Made by a program: the position numbers and the translations under genes. The notes below the pieces were generated by a model. The model searched no databases, was not told the DNA's origin, and was given only the letters and a program-made list of their open reading frames with translations. Positions 36,953 to 45,057 of a stretch of 64,000 nucleotides of DNA are shown here, piece by piece. The DNA comes from Streptomyces geranii. Its GTDB lineage: Bacteria; Actinomycetota; Actinomycetes; Streptomycetales; Streptomycetaceae. The stretch spans positions 27,734 to 91,733 of the forward strand of contig NZ_PJME01000040.1 in assembly GCF_002954775.1 (NCBI RefSeq), written 5' to 3'. How positions within the stretch are numbered: the stretch's first letter is position 1; every line of letters starts with the position of its first letter.

Positions 36953-37810
36953 ATGTCTGGCCAGTCGCTGCTCGTACCAGGGGAGCTCTCTCCCATCCGT
37001 TCCGTGCCGGGGAACATCCGGCGCCCCGAGTACGTCGGCAAGCCCGCGCCGACCCCGTACACCGGGGCGGAGGTGCAGACGCCCGAGACCATCGAGGCGA
37101 TGCGGACCGCCGGGCGGATCGCCGCGCGGGCGATGGCGGAGGCCGCGAAGATCATCGCGCCCGGGGTGACCACCGACGAGTTGGACAAGGTCGCGCACGA
37201 CTACATGGTCGACCACGGCGCCTACCCGTCCACCCTCGGCTACCGCGGCTTCCCCAAGTCGCTGTGCACGTCCGTCAACGAGGTCATCTGCCACGGCATC
37301 CCGGACTCGACGGTGCTGCGGGACGGCGACATCGTCAACCTGGACGTGACGGCGTACATCGGCGGGGTGCACGGCGACAACAACGCGACGTACCTGGTCG
37401 GGGACGTCGACGAGGAGTCGCGACTGCTGGTGGAGCGGACCCGGGAGTCCCTGGACCGGGCGATCAAGGCGGTCCGGCCGGGCCGGCAGATCAACATCAT
37501 CGGGCGGGTCATCGAGTCGTACGCCAAGCGGTTCGGCTACGGCGTCGTCCGGGACTTCACCGGCCACGGCATCAACTCGTCCTTCCACTCCGGCCTGATC
37601 GTCCCGCACTACGACAGTCCGCACGCGACGACGCTCATCCAGCCCGGGATGACGTTCACGATCGAGCCGATGCTGACGCTGGGGACGCACGACTACGACA
37701 TGTGGGACGACGGGTGGACGGTCGTCACCAAGGACCGCAAGCGCACGGCCCAGTTCGAGCACACGCTGGTGGTGACGGACACGGGCGCGGAGATCCTCAC
37801 GCTGCCGTAG
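36953..37810 (+). CDS. map: Type I methionine aminopeptidase
   Basis: Removes N-terminal Met from nascent proteins. 285 residues, i.e. the longer actinobacterial form with an N-terminal extension of about 40 residues (VPGNIRRPEYVGKP) preceding the catalytic domain. Metal ligands are visible in VNLDVTAYIGGVHGDNNATY (two Asp), FTGHGINSSFH (His), FTIEPMLTLG (Glu) and AQFEHTLVV (Glu); the His of CHGIP is also conserved. A strong terminator follows. Confidence 0.96.
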   Translation: MSGQSLLVPGELSPIRSVPGNIRRPEYVGKPAPTPYTGAEVQTPETIEAMRTAGRIAARAMAEAAKIIAPGVTTDELDKVAHDYMVDHGAYPSTLGYRGFPKSLCTSVNEVICHGIPDSTVLRDGDIVNLDVTAYIGGVHGDNNATYLVGDVDEESRLLVERTRESLDRAIKAVRPGRQINIIGRVIESYAKRFGYGVVRDFTGHGINSSFHSGLIVPHYDSPHATTLIQPGMTFTIEPMLTLGTHDYDMWDDGWTVVTKDRKRTAQFEHTLVVTDTGAEILTLP

Positions 37811-37841
37811 CCGCCGCCCAATCCCCTCATTTCCCGACAGA

Positions 37842-37871
37842 CAGCCCGCCCTCCTCCACGAGGGCGGGCTG
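37842..37871 (+). terminator. Terminator after map
   Basis: 11-bp perfect stem CAGCCCGCCCT/AGGGCGGGCTG with an 8-nt loop. Confidence 0.85.
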
Positions 37872-37889
37872 GCCTCATTTCTGGGTACG

Positions 37890-37916
37890 CTTTTGCCGAC
37901 AGTCAGTCGGCAAAAG
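37890..37916. promoter_or_regulatory. Perfect inverted repeat upstream of hmuO
   Basis: 11-bp arms CTTTTGCCGAC/GTCGGCAAAAG around AGTCA, 7 bp before the iron box. Could be a second regulator's operator (heme-responsive, for example) or another terminator; AT-rich ends are unusual for terminators here. Confidence 0.6.
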
Positions 37917-37923
37917 TATTGAC

Positions 37924-37942
37924 TTAGGTTAGCCTTACCTCA
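37924..37942. promoter_or_regulatory. DmdR/IdeR iron box at the hmuO promoter
   Basis: TTAGGTTAGCCTTACCTCA matches the 19-bp consensus TTAGGTTAGGCTAACCTAA at 16 positions. It overlaps a TTGACT element (37919-37924). The hmuO start is only 13 bp away, so the transcript may be leaderless (inference). Confidence 0.85.
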
Positions 37943-37955
37943 GAGGATAGGCCGC

Positions 37956-38609
37956 ATGGACTCCTTTTCGACAGTCATCCGCACCGCGTCTCATGAGCAG
38001 CACGTGGAGGCGGAGACCTCGACGTTCATGAGCGACATGCTCGGCGGCAGGCTCGGCGTGGACGCGTACGCGCGCTACACCGAGCAGTTGTGGTTCGTGT
38101 ACGAGGCCCTGGAGGCCGGCGCGAACCAGCTCGCGTCCGACCCGGTCGCGGGCCCCTTCGTCCAGCCCGAGCTGATGCGGCTGCCCGCACTGGAGAGGGA
38201 CCTCGCGCATCTGCGGGGCGCCGGCTGGCGCTCGACGCTCACCGCGCTGCCGGCGACTCGGGCGTACGCGGACCGGGTCGCCGAGTGCGCCCGGGAGTGG
38301 CCGGCGGGTTACATCGCCCACCACTACACCCGCTACCTCGGCGACCTGTCCGGTGGCCAGATCATCCGGGACCGGGCCGAGAAGACGTGGGGGTTCGCCC
38401 GCAAGGGGGATGGTGTCCGCTTCTACGTCTTCGAGGAGATCGCCAACCCGGCGGCGTTCAAGCGGGGGTATCGGGAGTTGCTGGACGGGGCGGGGGTGGC
38501 TGTGGACGAGCTGGAGCGGCAGCGGATCGTGGCTGAGTGCAAGCGGGCGTTCGCGCTGAACACGGGCGTCTTCCGCGCACTGGGCGAGGAGTTCCCCCTG
38601 TCGGCGTGA
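37956..38609 (+). CDS. hmuO: Heme oxygenase
   Basis: Opens imported heme to biliverdin, CO and Fe2+. 217 residues. The proximal heme ligand is likely His16, from the HxxAE pattern in SHEQHVEAE, and the distal helix is LGDLSGGQII with the conserved glycines. The frame gives the expected full-length all-helical protein (typical about 210-220). Preceded by an iron box, so expressed under iron limitation. Downstream lies a large inverted repeat acting on both converging genes. Confidence 0.94.
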   Translation: MDSFSTVIRTASHEQHVEAETSTFMSDMLGGRLGVDAYARYTEQLWFVYEALEAGANQLASDPVAGPFVQPELMRLPALERDLAHLRGAGWRSTLTALPATRAYADRVAECAREWPAGYIAHHYTRYLGDLSGGQIIRDRAEKTWGFARKGDGVRFYVFEEIANPAAFKRGYRELLDGAGVAVDELERQRIVAECKRAFALNTGVFRALGEEFPLSA

Positions 38610-38624
38610 GGGCACCCCCGGGAG

Positions 38625-38880
38625 TTTTCGCCCCCGCCGCCCCTACCCGTCCCATCCCTGGGGGCTGCCGCCCCCAGACCCCCGCTTGTCGGCCTGGACG
38701 GCCTCGTCCTCAAACGCCGGACGGGCTGAAGAACCAAGCGCCGGCCGCCACCATCTGCAGCCCAGGCCGGCACCCCCAGCCCGTCCGGCGTTTGAGGACG
38801 AGCGCGTTCAGCGCGACAACGGGGGTTCGGGGGCGGAGCCCCCGAAGGATGGGACGGGTAGGGGCGGCGGGGGCGAAGGA
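38625..38880. repeat. Large nested inverted repeat between hmuO and phzF-like genes
   Basis: Outer arms (about 38627-38682 and 38820-38879) pair TTCGCCCCCGCCGCCCCTAC with GTAGGGGCGGCGGGGGCGAA. Inner arms pair CTCGTCCTCAAACGCCGGAC (38705) with GTCCGGCGTTTGAGGACGAG (38783). The inner sequence is a common Streptomyces repeat found at many gene ends. It probably ends transcription from both sides. Confidence 0.85.
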
Positions 38881-38883
38881 AAC

Positions 38884-39528
38884 TCAGCGTTCCAGGAACA
38901 CCCTGCCCCCGACCTCCACCCACCCCATCGGCTGCGGAGCCGTCAGCAGTTGTGAACCCCTGCCCTGGGTGATGTTCAGCGCCCGGCCCAGCTCATGGGT
39001 CAGGAGCAGCGCCGCCGCCCCCGTCGCCTCGTCCTCCTCGATGCCGTCGTCGCGGCCGGGGAAGGCGCGGGCCCGGACGCGGCCCGCCGCCTCGTCCTCC
39101 CAGGCCCACGCGTATATCCACTCCCCGGGCGGCGGCACCGGCAGCGCGTCCACCTCCGCCGCCGAGCCGTAGCGGCGCAGCGTCCGCGCCGGTACCCACT
39201 CCGCCCGGGCCTCGATCCAGCTGAACTCCCCGTCCAGCCGCGCCCCGACCAGCCCGGCGGGCGTGACCAGTTCGGGCACGTCGAGCAGCCAGGCCGTACC
39301 GACGCAGGGGTGACCGGCGAACGGCAGGCGCAGGGTCGGGGTGTAGATGTCGATGACCCCGCGCTCGGGGTCGTCGACGAACACCGTCTCGCTGAAGCCG
39401 AGTTTCGCCGCGAACGCCTGCCGTTCGTCCCGCTCCGGTATGTGGGAGCCCTCACGGATCACGCCCAGCTCGTTGCCGTATCCCCCGTTGGGCGAGCAGA
39501 AGACGCGGAGTACGTCGTAATCAGTCAC
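38884..39528 (-). CDS. PhzF family protein (short form)
   Basis: Epimerase/isomerase-like diaminopimelate-epimerase fold protein. From GTG 39528 it has 214 residues, shorter than the 260-300 of typical PhzF, with TDYDVLRVFCSPNGGYGNELGV at the N-terminus, FSETVFV, LPFAGHPCVGTAWLL and EATGAAALLL. The catalytic-site GN-x-L and AGHP signatures are kept. The upstream in-frame ATG at 39564 is possible but adds residues not seen in relatives. Function not assigned. Converges on hmuO. Confidence 0.8.
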   Translation of the reverse strand: MTDYDVLRVFCSPNGGYGNELGVIREGSHIPERDERQAFAAKLGFSETVFVDDPERGVIDIYTPTLRLPFAGHPCVGTAWLLDVPELVTPAGLVGARLDGEFSWIEARAEWVPARTLRRYGSAAEVDALPVPPPGEWIYAWAWEDEAAGRVRARAFPGRDDGIEEDEATGAAALLLTHELGRALNITQGRGSQLLTAPQPMGWVEVGGRVFLER

Positions 39529-39589
39529 GCCCGCATCAAACACCCAGGTGGCGGCAGTCACCAACTACGCGTCCCCGTACGTCCCTTGC

Positions 39590-41110
39590 CTACGCCTCCG
39601 TACGACGGCGCCGTACCGCGAGCACCACGCCCGCGCCCGCCACCACGGCCACCCCGGCGGCCGTGCCCAGCGCGCCCACCGGAACGCCCGCGCCGGTGGC
39701 CGCGAGGCCCCCGGTGGTGCCGCCGGTCGTGCCCCCGGTCGTCGAGCCGGTGGTACCGGCGCCGCCCGTCGTGCCGGAGGAACCCGACGACGAGCCGCCC
39801 GTGGAGTCCGAGCCGCCGTCGCCGCCCGGGAGTTCGGCGCCCTCGGCGACCGCTACCGTCAGGTCGACCGGGTCGAGTTCCGTACCGGCGGGGTAGAAGT
39901 CGCCGAAGGCCTTCGCGCCCGCCGCCGTGATCTTCGCGGTCACGTCGGACAGGGTGATGACATCGTTCACAGCCGTCAGGTCGGTCGCGTCCGTCGTCAG
40001 GTCCGCCAGGACCACGTCCTCGGACTTCTCGCCGAGGCTCACCACGTCGGCGGTGAGTTCGCCGGCGCCGTTGTCGATCGTCGCCTTGAGGTCGCTGAGG
40101 GTGAGGTCGAGGCCGTACGTGCCGTTCTCCTCGTGGCCCTTGAAGTTCACGGCGCCCGCGAAGCCGGCGGTGAGGGTCTCGGCGTCGGTGTCGTACTCGC
40201 CCGTGCCGTCGACGAACGTGAACACGCCGTTGCCGGACGCCTGGGTCGCGCCTCCTGACGTGGTGATCGCGCCCTTGGCCACGCCGTCCACCACGTATGT
40301 ACGGAAGGACTGCTTCACACCCCAGTCGAGCGTGCCGTCGGTGATGTCACCGCTGACCGGGGTCTCCGTCTCGGTGTCCGACGGTGAGGCCGACGGGGAC
40401 GCGGACTCCGAGGCGCCCTGCGACGGCGACGGGGACGCGGAGGTCGAGTCCGATACCGAGGGGCTCGGTGACGTGCTCGACGACAGTGACGGTGACGGCG
40501 AGGTGCTCGTGCTGTCGGACGGCGCCGGGGTCGTGGGCACCGTCACCTTCTTCGCGACCGTCAGCGGGTCGCCCGCCGCGCCGCTGTAGCTCGGGCTGCC
40601 GAGGACGGTCGCCGCCTCCGCCGTGAGCTTGGTCGTCATCGCGGTCATCGACTGGGTGACCGTGACGTCGGCGAGCGGGACGTCGTCCTGGGTGGTGCCG
40701 CTCTTGGTGACGTCGGCGGTGATCTTCGCCGCCTTGCTGTCGAACTTGACGTCGGACAGGGTGAGTTCGAAGCCGTGCGCCGTGGAGGCGATCTTCAGGC
40801 TGCCCTTGAAGCCGAGGTCCACGGTGTGGGCGGTGTCGTCGTACGTCCCCGCGCCCTCCGTGAAGGTGAACGCACCGTTGTTCGCGGCCTGCGAGGCGCC
40901 GTCCGCCGGGGTGAAGGTGCCGGCCGCCATGCCGGTCACGTAGGTGCGGTACGACTCCTTGATGCCCCAGGTCAACTCGTAGCCGCTGAGCGGGACTTCG
41001 GCGGCCGAGGCGTTGGAGGCGACCGTCGCGGCGAGCGCGGTGGCGCCGAGGGCGACCGCGGTGGCCACGGCGGCGGCGAGGGTGAGGGGGCGTCTTGAGG
41101 TGGCGGACAT
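39590..41110 (-). CDS. htaA: HtaA-domain cell-wall heme-binding protein with LAXTG sorting signal
   Basis: Surface heme-capture protein, 506 residues: signal peptide ending NASAAE, two HtaA domains (about 40-185, beginning YELTWGIKESYRTYV, and 255-420, beginning LDWGVKQSFRTYV), a Ser/Thr/Pro linker between them, and a Gly/Ser/Thr-rich wall stretch. The C-terminus has LAATG (469-473), a hydrophobic helix and RRRRTEA, a class E sortase LAXTG signal. Start at 41110 has AGGAG upstream. Second gene after the other HtaA gene, 55 bp apart. HtaA domains bind heme and pass it to the ABC importer in corynebacteria. Confidence 0.9.
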   Translation of the reverse strand: MSATSRRPLTLAAAVATAVALGATALAATVASNASAAEVPLSGYELTWGIKESYRTYVTGMAAGTFTPADGASQAANNGAFTFTEGAGTYDDTAHTVDLGFKGSLKIASTAHGFELTLSDVKFDSKAAKITADVTKSGTTQDDVPLADVTVTQSMTAMTTKLTAEAATVLGSPSYSGAAGDPLTVAKKVTVPTTPAPSDSTSTSPSPSLSSSTSPSPSVSDSTSASPSPSQGASESASPSASPSDTETETPVSGDITDGTLDWGVKQSFRTYVVDGVAKGAITTSGGATQASGNGVFTFVDGTGEYDTDAETLTAGFAGAVNFKGHEENGTYGLDLTLSDLKATIDNGAGELTADVVSLGEKSEDVVLADLTTDATDLTAVNDVITLSDVTAKITAAGAKAFGDFYPAGTELDPVDLTVAVAEGAELPGGDGGSDSTGGSSSGSSGTTGGAGTTGSTTGGTTGGTTGGLAATGAGVPVGALGTAAGVAVVAGAGVVLAVRRRRTEA

Positions 41111-41165
41111 GGTGGTGGTTCTCCTAGGTGGACGGTCCGCCGACCGGCGGACGGGGTAAGGGAGT

Positions 41166-42641
41166 TCAGGCCGCTGTCGGCCCCTCGGGCGCGTCGGCGG
41201 CGGTGGCCGTGCGGGCCCTGCGCCTGCGGGTGACGACCGCGAAGGCCGCGGCTGCCAGCAGCAGGGCGCCGACCGCGAGGCCGATGGGCAGGAGCGGTGC
41301 GCCGTCATCGGAGCCGGAGTCGGAACCGGAGTCGGTGTCGCTCGCGGCGTTCTCCGTGTCCGGTGCGGCGGACGCGGCCGTCGCCTCCGGGGTGGCGGAC
41401 GTCTCCGTCCCGGTGCCCGCGCTGCCCAGGTCGGGCAGGGCGGGAAGTTCGGCGTTGTCGGTGAGGGTGACGGCGAGCGAGACGGGGTCCATCTCCGTGC
41501 CCGCCCGGTACATCCCGCCGAAGGCCTTCGCGCCCTGCTCGGTGAGCTTGGCGGGCGCCTCGGTCAGCGCCACCAGGCCGTTCTTGGTGGTCGGCCTGGC
41601 TGCGGCGAAAGTGATCAGCGACACGTCGGTGCCCTTGAAGTCGGGGCTCGTGACGTCGGCGTAGAGCGTGCCCGTGCCGTTCGCGGCGACCGTCGTGCGC
41701 AGTCCGCTCAGGGCCAGGTCCAGGCCGTTCTCGCCGGTGAAGCGGACCGCGCCGGTGAAGGTCGCGGCCAGCTTGCCGTCCTTGTACGTGCCCTTGCCGC
41801 TCGGGAAGCGGAAGAGCGCGCCGCCGTCCTGGGCACCGGCGGACAGCGTCCACTTGCCCTTGGCGATGTCACCGGTGACGTACTCGCGGAAGGTGCGGCG
41901 CACGCCCCAGTCGACGGCGCCGTCCTTGATCGCGCCCGAAGTCGCCTTCGGGGCCGTCGACTTGGAGGGGGACGCGGAGGGTGCCTTGGTCGTGGGAGTC
42001 GCCGTCGACTGCCTGGTGGCCGCCGCCCGGACGTCCGCCGAGAGGCTCACCGGGTCGAGCGCGGCGCCCGCCGTGTAGTAACCGGCGAAGGACCTGGCGC
42101 CCTCGGCGGTGAGGCTGGCGGGGAGGTTGTCGAGGCTGACCGCGTTGCCGCCGCCCCGCATGTCGATGCCACCCAGCGAGAGGGCGGCGAAGGGCACCTG
42201 CGAGGACGTGGTGACCGCCCCGGTGTCCTTCTCCTTGCTCGTGACGTCGACGTAGAGGGTGCCGGAGCCGCCGGAGATCCGGACGGTCGGGCGGCTGATG
42301 GTCAGGTCCAACTGGTAGGTCCCGTCGGCCTTCTTGTGGCCGACGAAGTGGACACCGCCCGAGAAACCGGCCCGGAAGGCGCCCGTGTCGCCGTCGTACG
42401 TACCGGTCGCCGAGTGGAAGCGGAACTGGCTGCCGCCGACCGTGGCCGCGCCGCCCGTGAGGGAGAAACTCCCCTTGGCTATCGGGCCGGTGACGTAGCT
42501 CTGGAACGACGATTTGATGCCCCAGTCGAGCCTGCCGCCCTGCACGGTACGACTCGCGGCGTGGGCGGCGGTGGCCGGGAGCAGGGCTCCCAGGACGGCC
42601 GCGCACAACACGGTCACCAGGGCGCGAAGGTGCGCGGGCAT
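41166..42641 (-). CDS. HtaA-domain membrane-anchored heme-binding protein
   Basis: 491 residues: signal peptide (1-28, ending TAAHAA), two HtaA domains (GRLDWGIKSSFQSYVTG from about 36; GAVDWGVRRTFREYVTG from about 230), acidic Ser/Asp linker (TDSGSDSGSDDG), one C-terminal helix and RRRRARTA. Unlike its neighbour it lacks an LAXTG motif, so it is held by the membrane helix. GGAGG precedes the ATG at 42641. Divergent from the heme SBP gene with an iron box between them. Confidence 0.9.
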   Translation of the reverse strand: MPAHLRALVTVLCAAVLGALLPATAAHAASRTVQGGRLDWGIKSSFQSYVTGPIAKGSFSLTGGAATVGGSQFRFHSATGTYDGDTGAFRAGFSGGVHFVGHKKADGTYQLDLTISRPTVRISGGSGTLYVDVTSKEKDTGAVTTSSQVPFAALSLGGIDMRGGGNAVSLDNLPASLTAEGARSFAGYYTAGAALDPVSLSADVRAAATRQSTATPTTKAPSASPSKSTAPKATSGAIKDGAVDWGVRRTFREYVTGDIAKGKWTLSAGAQDGGALFRFPSGKGTYKDGKLAATFTGAVRFTGENGLDLALSGLRTTVAANGTGTLYADVTSPDFKGTDVSLITFAAARPTTKNGLVALTEAPAKLTEQGAKAFGGMYRAGTEMDPVSLAVTLTDNAELPALPDLGSAGTGTETSATPEATAASAAPDTENAASDTDSGSDSGSDDGAPLLPIGLAVGALLLAAAAFAVVTRRRRARTATAADAPEGPTAA

Positions 42642-42687
42642 GAGTTGTCCTCCGGAATCCGACGGTCTTCGACTGCCAGTAGCGAGC

Positions 42688-42706
42688 GAAGGTAAGGCTA
42701 ACCTAA
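42688..42706. promoter_or_regulatory. Iron box in the htaA / hmuT divergent promoter
   Basis: GAAGGTAAGGCTAACCTAA matches the right two thirds of the DmdR/IdeR 19-bp consensus exactly. It lies 47 bp from the HtaA start and about 69 bp from the SBP start and can serve both. Confidence 0.85.
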
Positions 42707-42774
42707 GCTTTGGCCAGCGGGAACGTAAGAGGGCCGAGAAAATCCAAGACAGTCCAAGAGAAACGGATGCGACC

Positions 42775-43842
42775 GTGGGACGCTTGCGCACGCGAATGGC
42801 GGGAGCGCTGCTTCTCGCGCTCGCCGTCACGGCGACCGGCTGTGCCGGTTCAGGGGGCGCGGGACAGGGCGCCGGGCAGGACACTCCGGAGGGCACGGCG
42901 AAGGCCGCCGCGAATGCCGTCGCCGCGGATCGCCTGGAACCCCTCGCGGACCCCGCCGAACCCCGACTGCCCGTCACCGTACGGTCGTCCGACGGGACCG
43001 AGGTGACCGTCGAGGCCGCCGACCGGATCGTGCCCCTGTCCGGCAGCCTCAGCGAGATCGTGTTCACGCTCGGGCTCGGCGACCGGGTCGTCGCCCGGGA
43101 CATCACTGCCACCTTCGCCCAGGCGGAGGACCTGCCGATCGTCACCCGCAACCACGACGTCTCCGCCGAGAGCGTCCTCTCCCTGAAGCCCGATCTGGTC
43201 ATCGCCGAGACGACCACCGGACCCGAGGAGGCGATCGGCCAGATCCGCGACGCCGGTGTCCCGGTCCTCGTCATCGACCCGGCGAAGGACCTCGGCGATG
43301 TCGGCCCGCGCATCCAGGCGGTCGCCGACGCGCTCGGCGTACCGGCCGCGGGCAAGGAGCTGACGAAGCGCTCCGAGGACCGGATCGCCGCCGTACGCAA
43401 GGGAATTCCGAAGTCCGCGGCGGGGAGCGAGCAGCCGCGCGTCGCCTTCCTCTATCTGCGCGGGTCCGCCTCCGTCTATCTCATCGGCGGCAAGGACTCC
43501 GGCGCGACCTCGCTCCTGGAGGCCGCCGGGGCGATCGACGCGGGTGCGGAGTCAGGCCTGGAGAAGGACTTCACGGCGATCACGACCGAGGCGTTGGCAC
43601 AGGCCGCGCCGGACGCGATCCTCGTCATGACCAAGGGACTTGAGTCCGTCGGTGGTATCGACGGCATGGTCAAGATCCCCGGGGTCGCGCAGACCCCGGC
43701 CGGGATGGAGCGACGGGTCGTTTCGATCGAGGACGGGGTGCTCCTCAACTACGGGCCGCGCACGGATCAGGTGCTCAAGTCGATCGTCGAGCAGTTGTAC
43801 AAGGACGACAAGGACAGCAAGGACGGCGGGGACAGTCAATGA
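42775..43842 (+). CDS. hmuT: Heme-type ABC transporter substrate-binding lipoprotein
   Basis: 355 residues from GTG 42775. Lipoprotein signal VGRLRTRMAGALLLALAVTA followed by TGC (lipobox ATGC). The mature domain is a class III (BtuF-like) binding protein: RIVPLSGSLSEIVFTLGLGDRVVARDITAT, VSAESVLSLKPDLVIAET and RVAFLYLRGS are diagnostic. A shorter start (ATG 42796) would leave too few positive residues before the hydrophobic core. First gene of a hmuTUV set; its stop overlaps the permease start. Confidence 0.9.
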   Translation: MGRLRTRMAGALLLALAVTATGCAGSGGAGQGAGQDTPEGTAKAAANAVAADRLEPLADPAEPRLPVTVRSSDGTEVTVEAADRIVPLSGSLSEIVFTLGLGDRVVARDITATFAQAEDLPIVTRNHDVSAESVLSLKPDLVIAETTTGPEEAIGQIRDAGVPVLVIDPAKDLGDVGPRIQAVADALGVPAAGKELTKRSEDRIAAVRKGIPKSAAGSEQPRVAFLYLRGSASVYLIGGKDSGATSLLEAAGAIDAGAESGLEKDFTAITTEALAQAAPDAILVMTKGLESVGGIDGMVKIPGVAQTPAGMERRVVSIEDGVLLNYGPRTDQVLKSIVEQLYKDDKDSKDGGDSQ

Positions 43843-44924
43843 CCCTGATGGACAAGGTGGTTGAGGCCACCGAGGAGGCCTCGCCCGCGCGCCGGGTGCG
43901 TGGCGGCGGCTGGCTGCTGACCGTCGGGCTGGTCGTCGCGCTGCTCGTCCTCGTCCCGGTCGCCGCCGGGCTCGGGGCGTATCCGATCCCCACGGGCGAT
44001 GTGTTGGGCTCGGTGCTGCACAAAGTCGGCCTGGGCGGCGCCGAGTTGGAGCGTGTCCCCGAGTCCGTCCTGTGGAACGTGCGCTTCCCGCGCATCGTGC
44101 TCGCGCTGCTCGTCGGGGCCTCGCTGGGCTGTGCGGGAGCGCTGATGCAGGGCATGTTCAGCAATCCGCTGGCCGAGCCGAGCGTCATCGGTGTCTCGGC
44201 GGGTGCGGCGGTCGGTGCGGTGGGGGCGATCTCGCTGGGCCTCAACTTCCTCGGCACGGTGACGATTCCGGCGGTCGCGTTCGTCACGGGGCTCGCGACC
44301 GTTCTGCTCGTGTACTCGATGTCGCGGGCCGGTGGGCGTACGGAGGTCGTGACGCTGATCCTCACCGGTATCGCCGTGAACGCGTTCGCGGGGGCGCTGA
44401 TCGGGCTGTTCCTGTTCTTCGCGGACACGGCCGCGGTGAACCAGATCACGTTCTGGCAGCTCGGGTCGCTCGCGCAGGCGACGTGGTCGAAGGTGCTGGC
44501 TGTGCTGCCGTTCGCGGTGGTGGGGCTGGTGGTCGCTCCCCTCTACTCCCGGCGGCTCGACCTGCTGTCGCTCGGGGAGCGGCCCGCTCGGCATCTGGGG
44601 GTGGATGTGGAGCGGTTGCGGGTGGTGCTGATTCTGGTGATCGCGTTGCTCACCGCCGCGGCGGTGGGGGTGTCGGGGATCATCGGGTTCGTGGGGCTGG
44701 TGATTCCGCATCTGCTGCGGATGGCCGCGGGGCCTGGACATCGGTTCCTGGTTCCGGGCAGTGCGTTGGCGGGGGCGGTGGTTCTTCTTGCCGCGGATCT
44801 GGTGGCTCGGACGATTGCCGCGCCTGCGGAGTTGCCGCTGGGTGTGTTGACGGCGCTGCTCGGTAGTCCGTTCTTCTTCTGGTTGCTTCGGCGGACTCGG
44901 CGGCGGCAAGGGGGGTGGGCTTGA
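43839..44924 (+). CDS. hmuU: Heme ABC transporter permease (FecCD family)
   Basis: 361 residues with about ten helices. FecCD signatures: RFPRIVLALLVGASLGCAGALMQGMFSNPLAEPSVIGVSAGAAVG and VGVSGIIGFVGLVIPHLLRMAAGPGH, and a cytoplasmic coupling segment LGERPARHLGVDVERLR. Pairs with the upstream binding protein (4-bp ATGA overlap) and the downstream ATPase. Substrate assigned as heme from the neighbouring HtaA and HmuO genes; ferric siderophore is the main alternative. Confidence 0.9.
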   Translation: MTLMDKVVEATEEASPARRVRGGGWLLTVGLVVALLVLVPVAAGLGAYPIPTGDVLGSVLHKVGLGGAELERVPESVLWNVRFPRIVLALLVGASLGCAGALMQGMFSNPLAEPSVIGVSAGAAVGAVGAISLGLNFLGTVTIPAVAFVTGLATVLLVYSMSRAGGRTEVVTLILTGIAVNAFAGALIGLFLFFADTAAVNQITFWQLGSLAQATWSKVLAVLPFAVVGLVVAPLYSRRLDLLSLGERPARHLGVDVERLRVVLILVIALLTAAAVGVSGIIGFVGLVIPHLLRMAAGPGHRFLVPGSALAGAVVLLAADLVARTIAAPAELPLGVLTALLGSPFFFWLLRRTRRRQGGWA

Positions 44925-44934
44925 GGGGTGGTGT

Positions 44935-45010
44935 TTGGCTGCGGGTCCGTGGGGGCTTGTCGCGCCCACGCGGCGGAGCCGCAAATCGATACAGCCCCGC
45001 GCCCCTGGGT
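44935..45010. repeat. Dispersed intergenic repeat, copy 4, inside the hmu operon
   Basis: Contains CGGGTCCGTGGGGGCTTGTC, GGCGGAGCCGCAAATCGATA and CCCGCGCCCCTGGGTG. It is the opposite-orientation partner of the copy at 36570 and fills most of the 133-bp gap between hmuU and hmuV. Confidence 0.7.
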
Positions 45011-45057
45011 GGGTCCCCGTTTCCCCCTTTTCCAACTTCACCTCTAGGAAACTTGCC

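Noticed and set aside
38625..38880. Small coding frames inside the large inverted repeat
   Set aside because: Pro/Arg-rich, exist on both strands due to the palindrome, no start signals.
42642..43400. N-terminal extension of the membrane-anchored HtaA protein
   Set aside because: It is antisense to hmuT and crosses the iron box; the ATG at 42641 has GGAGG and starts a signal peptide.
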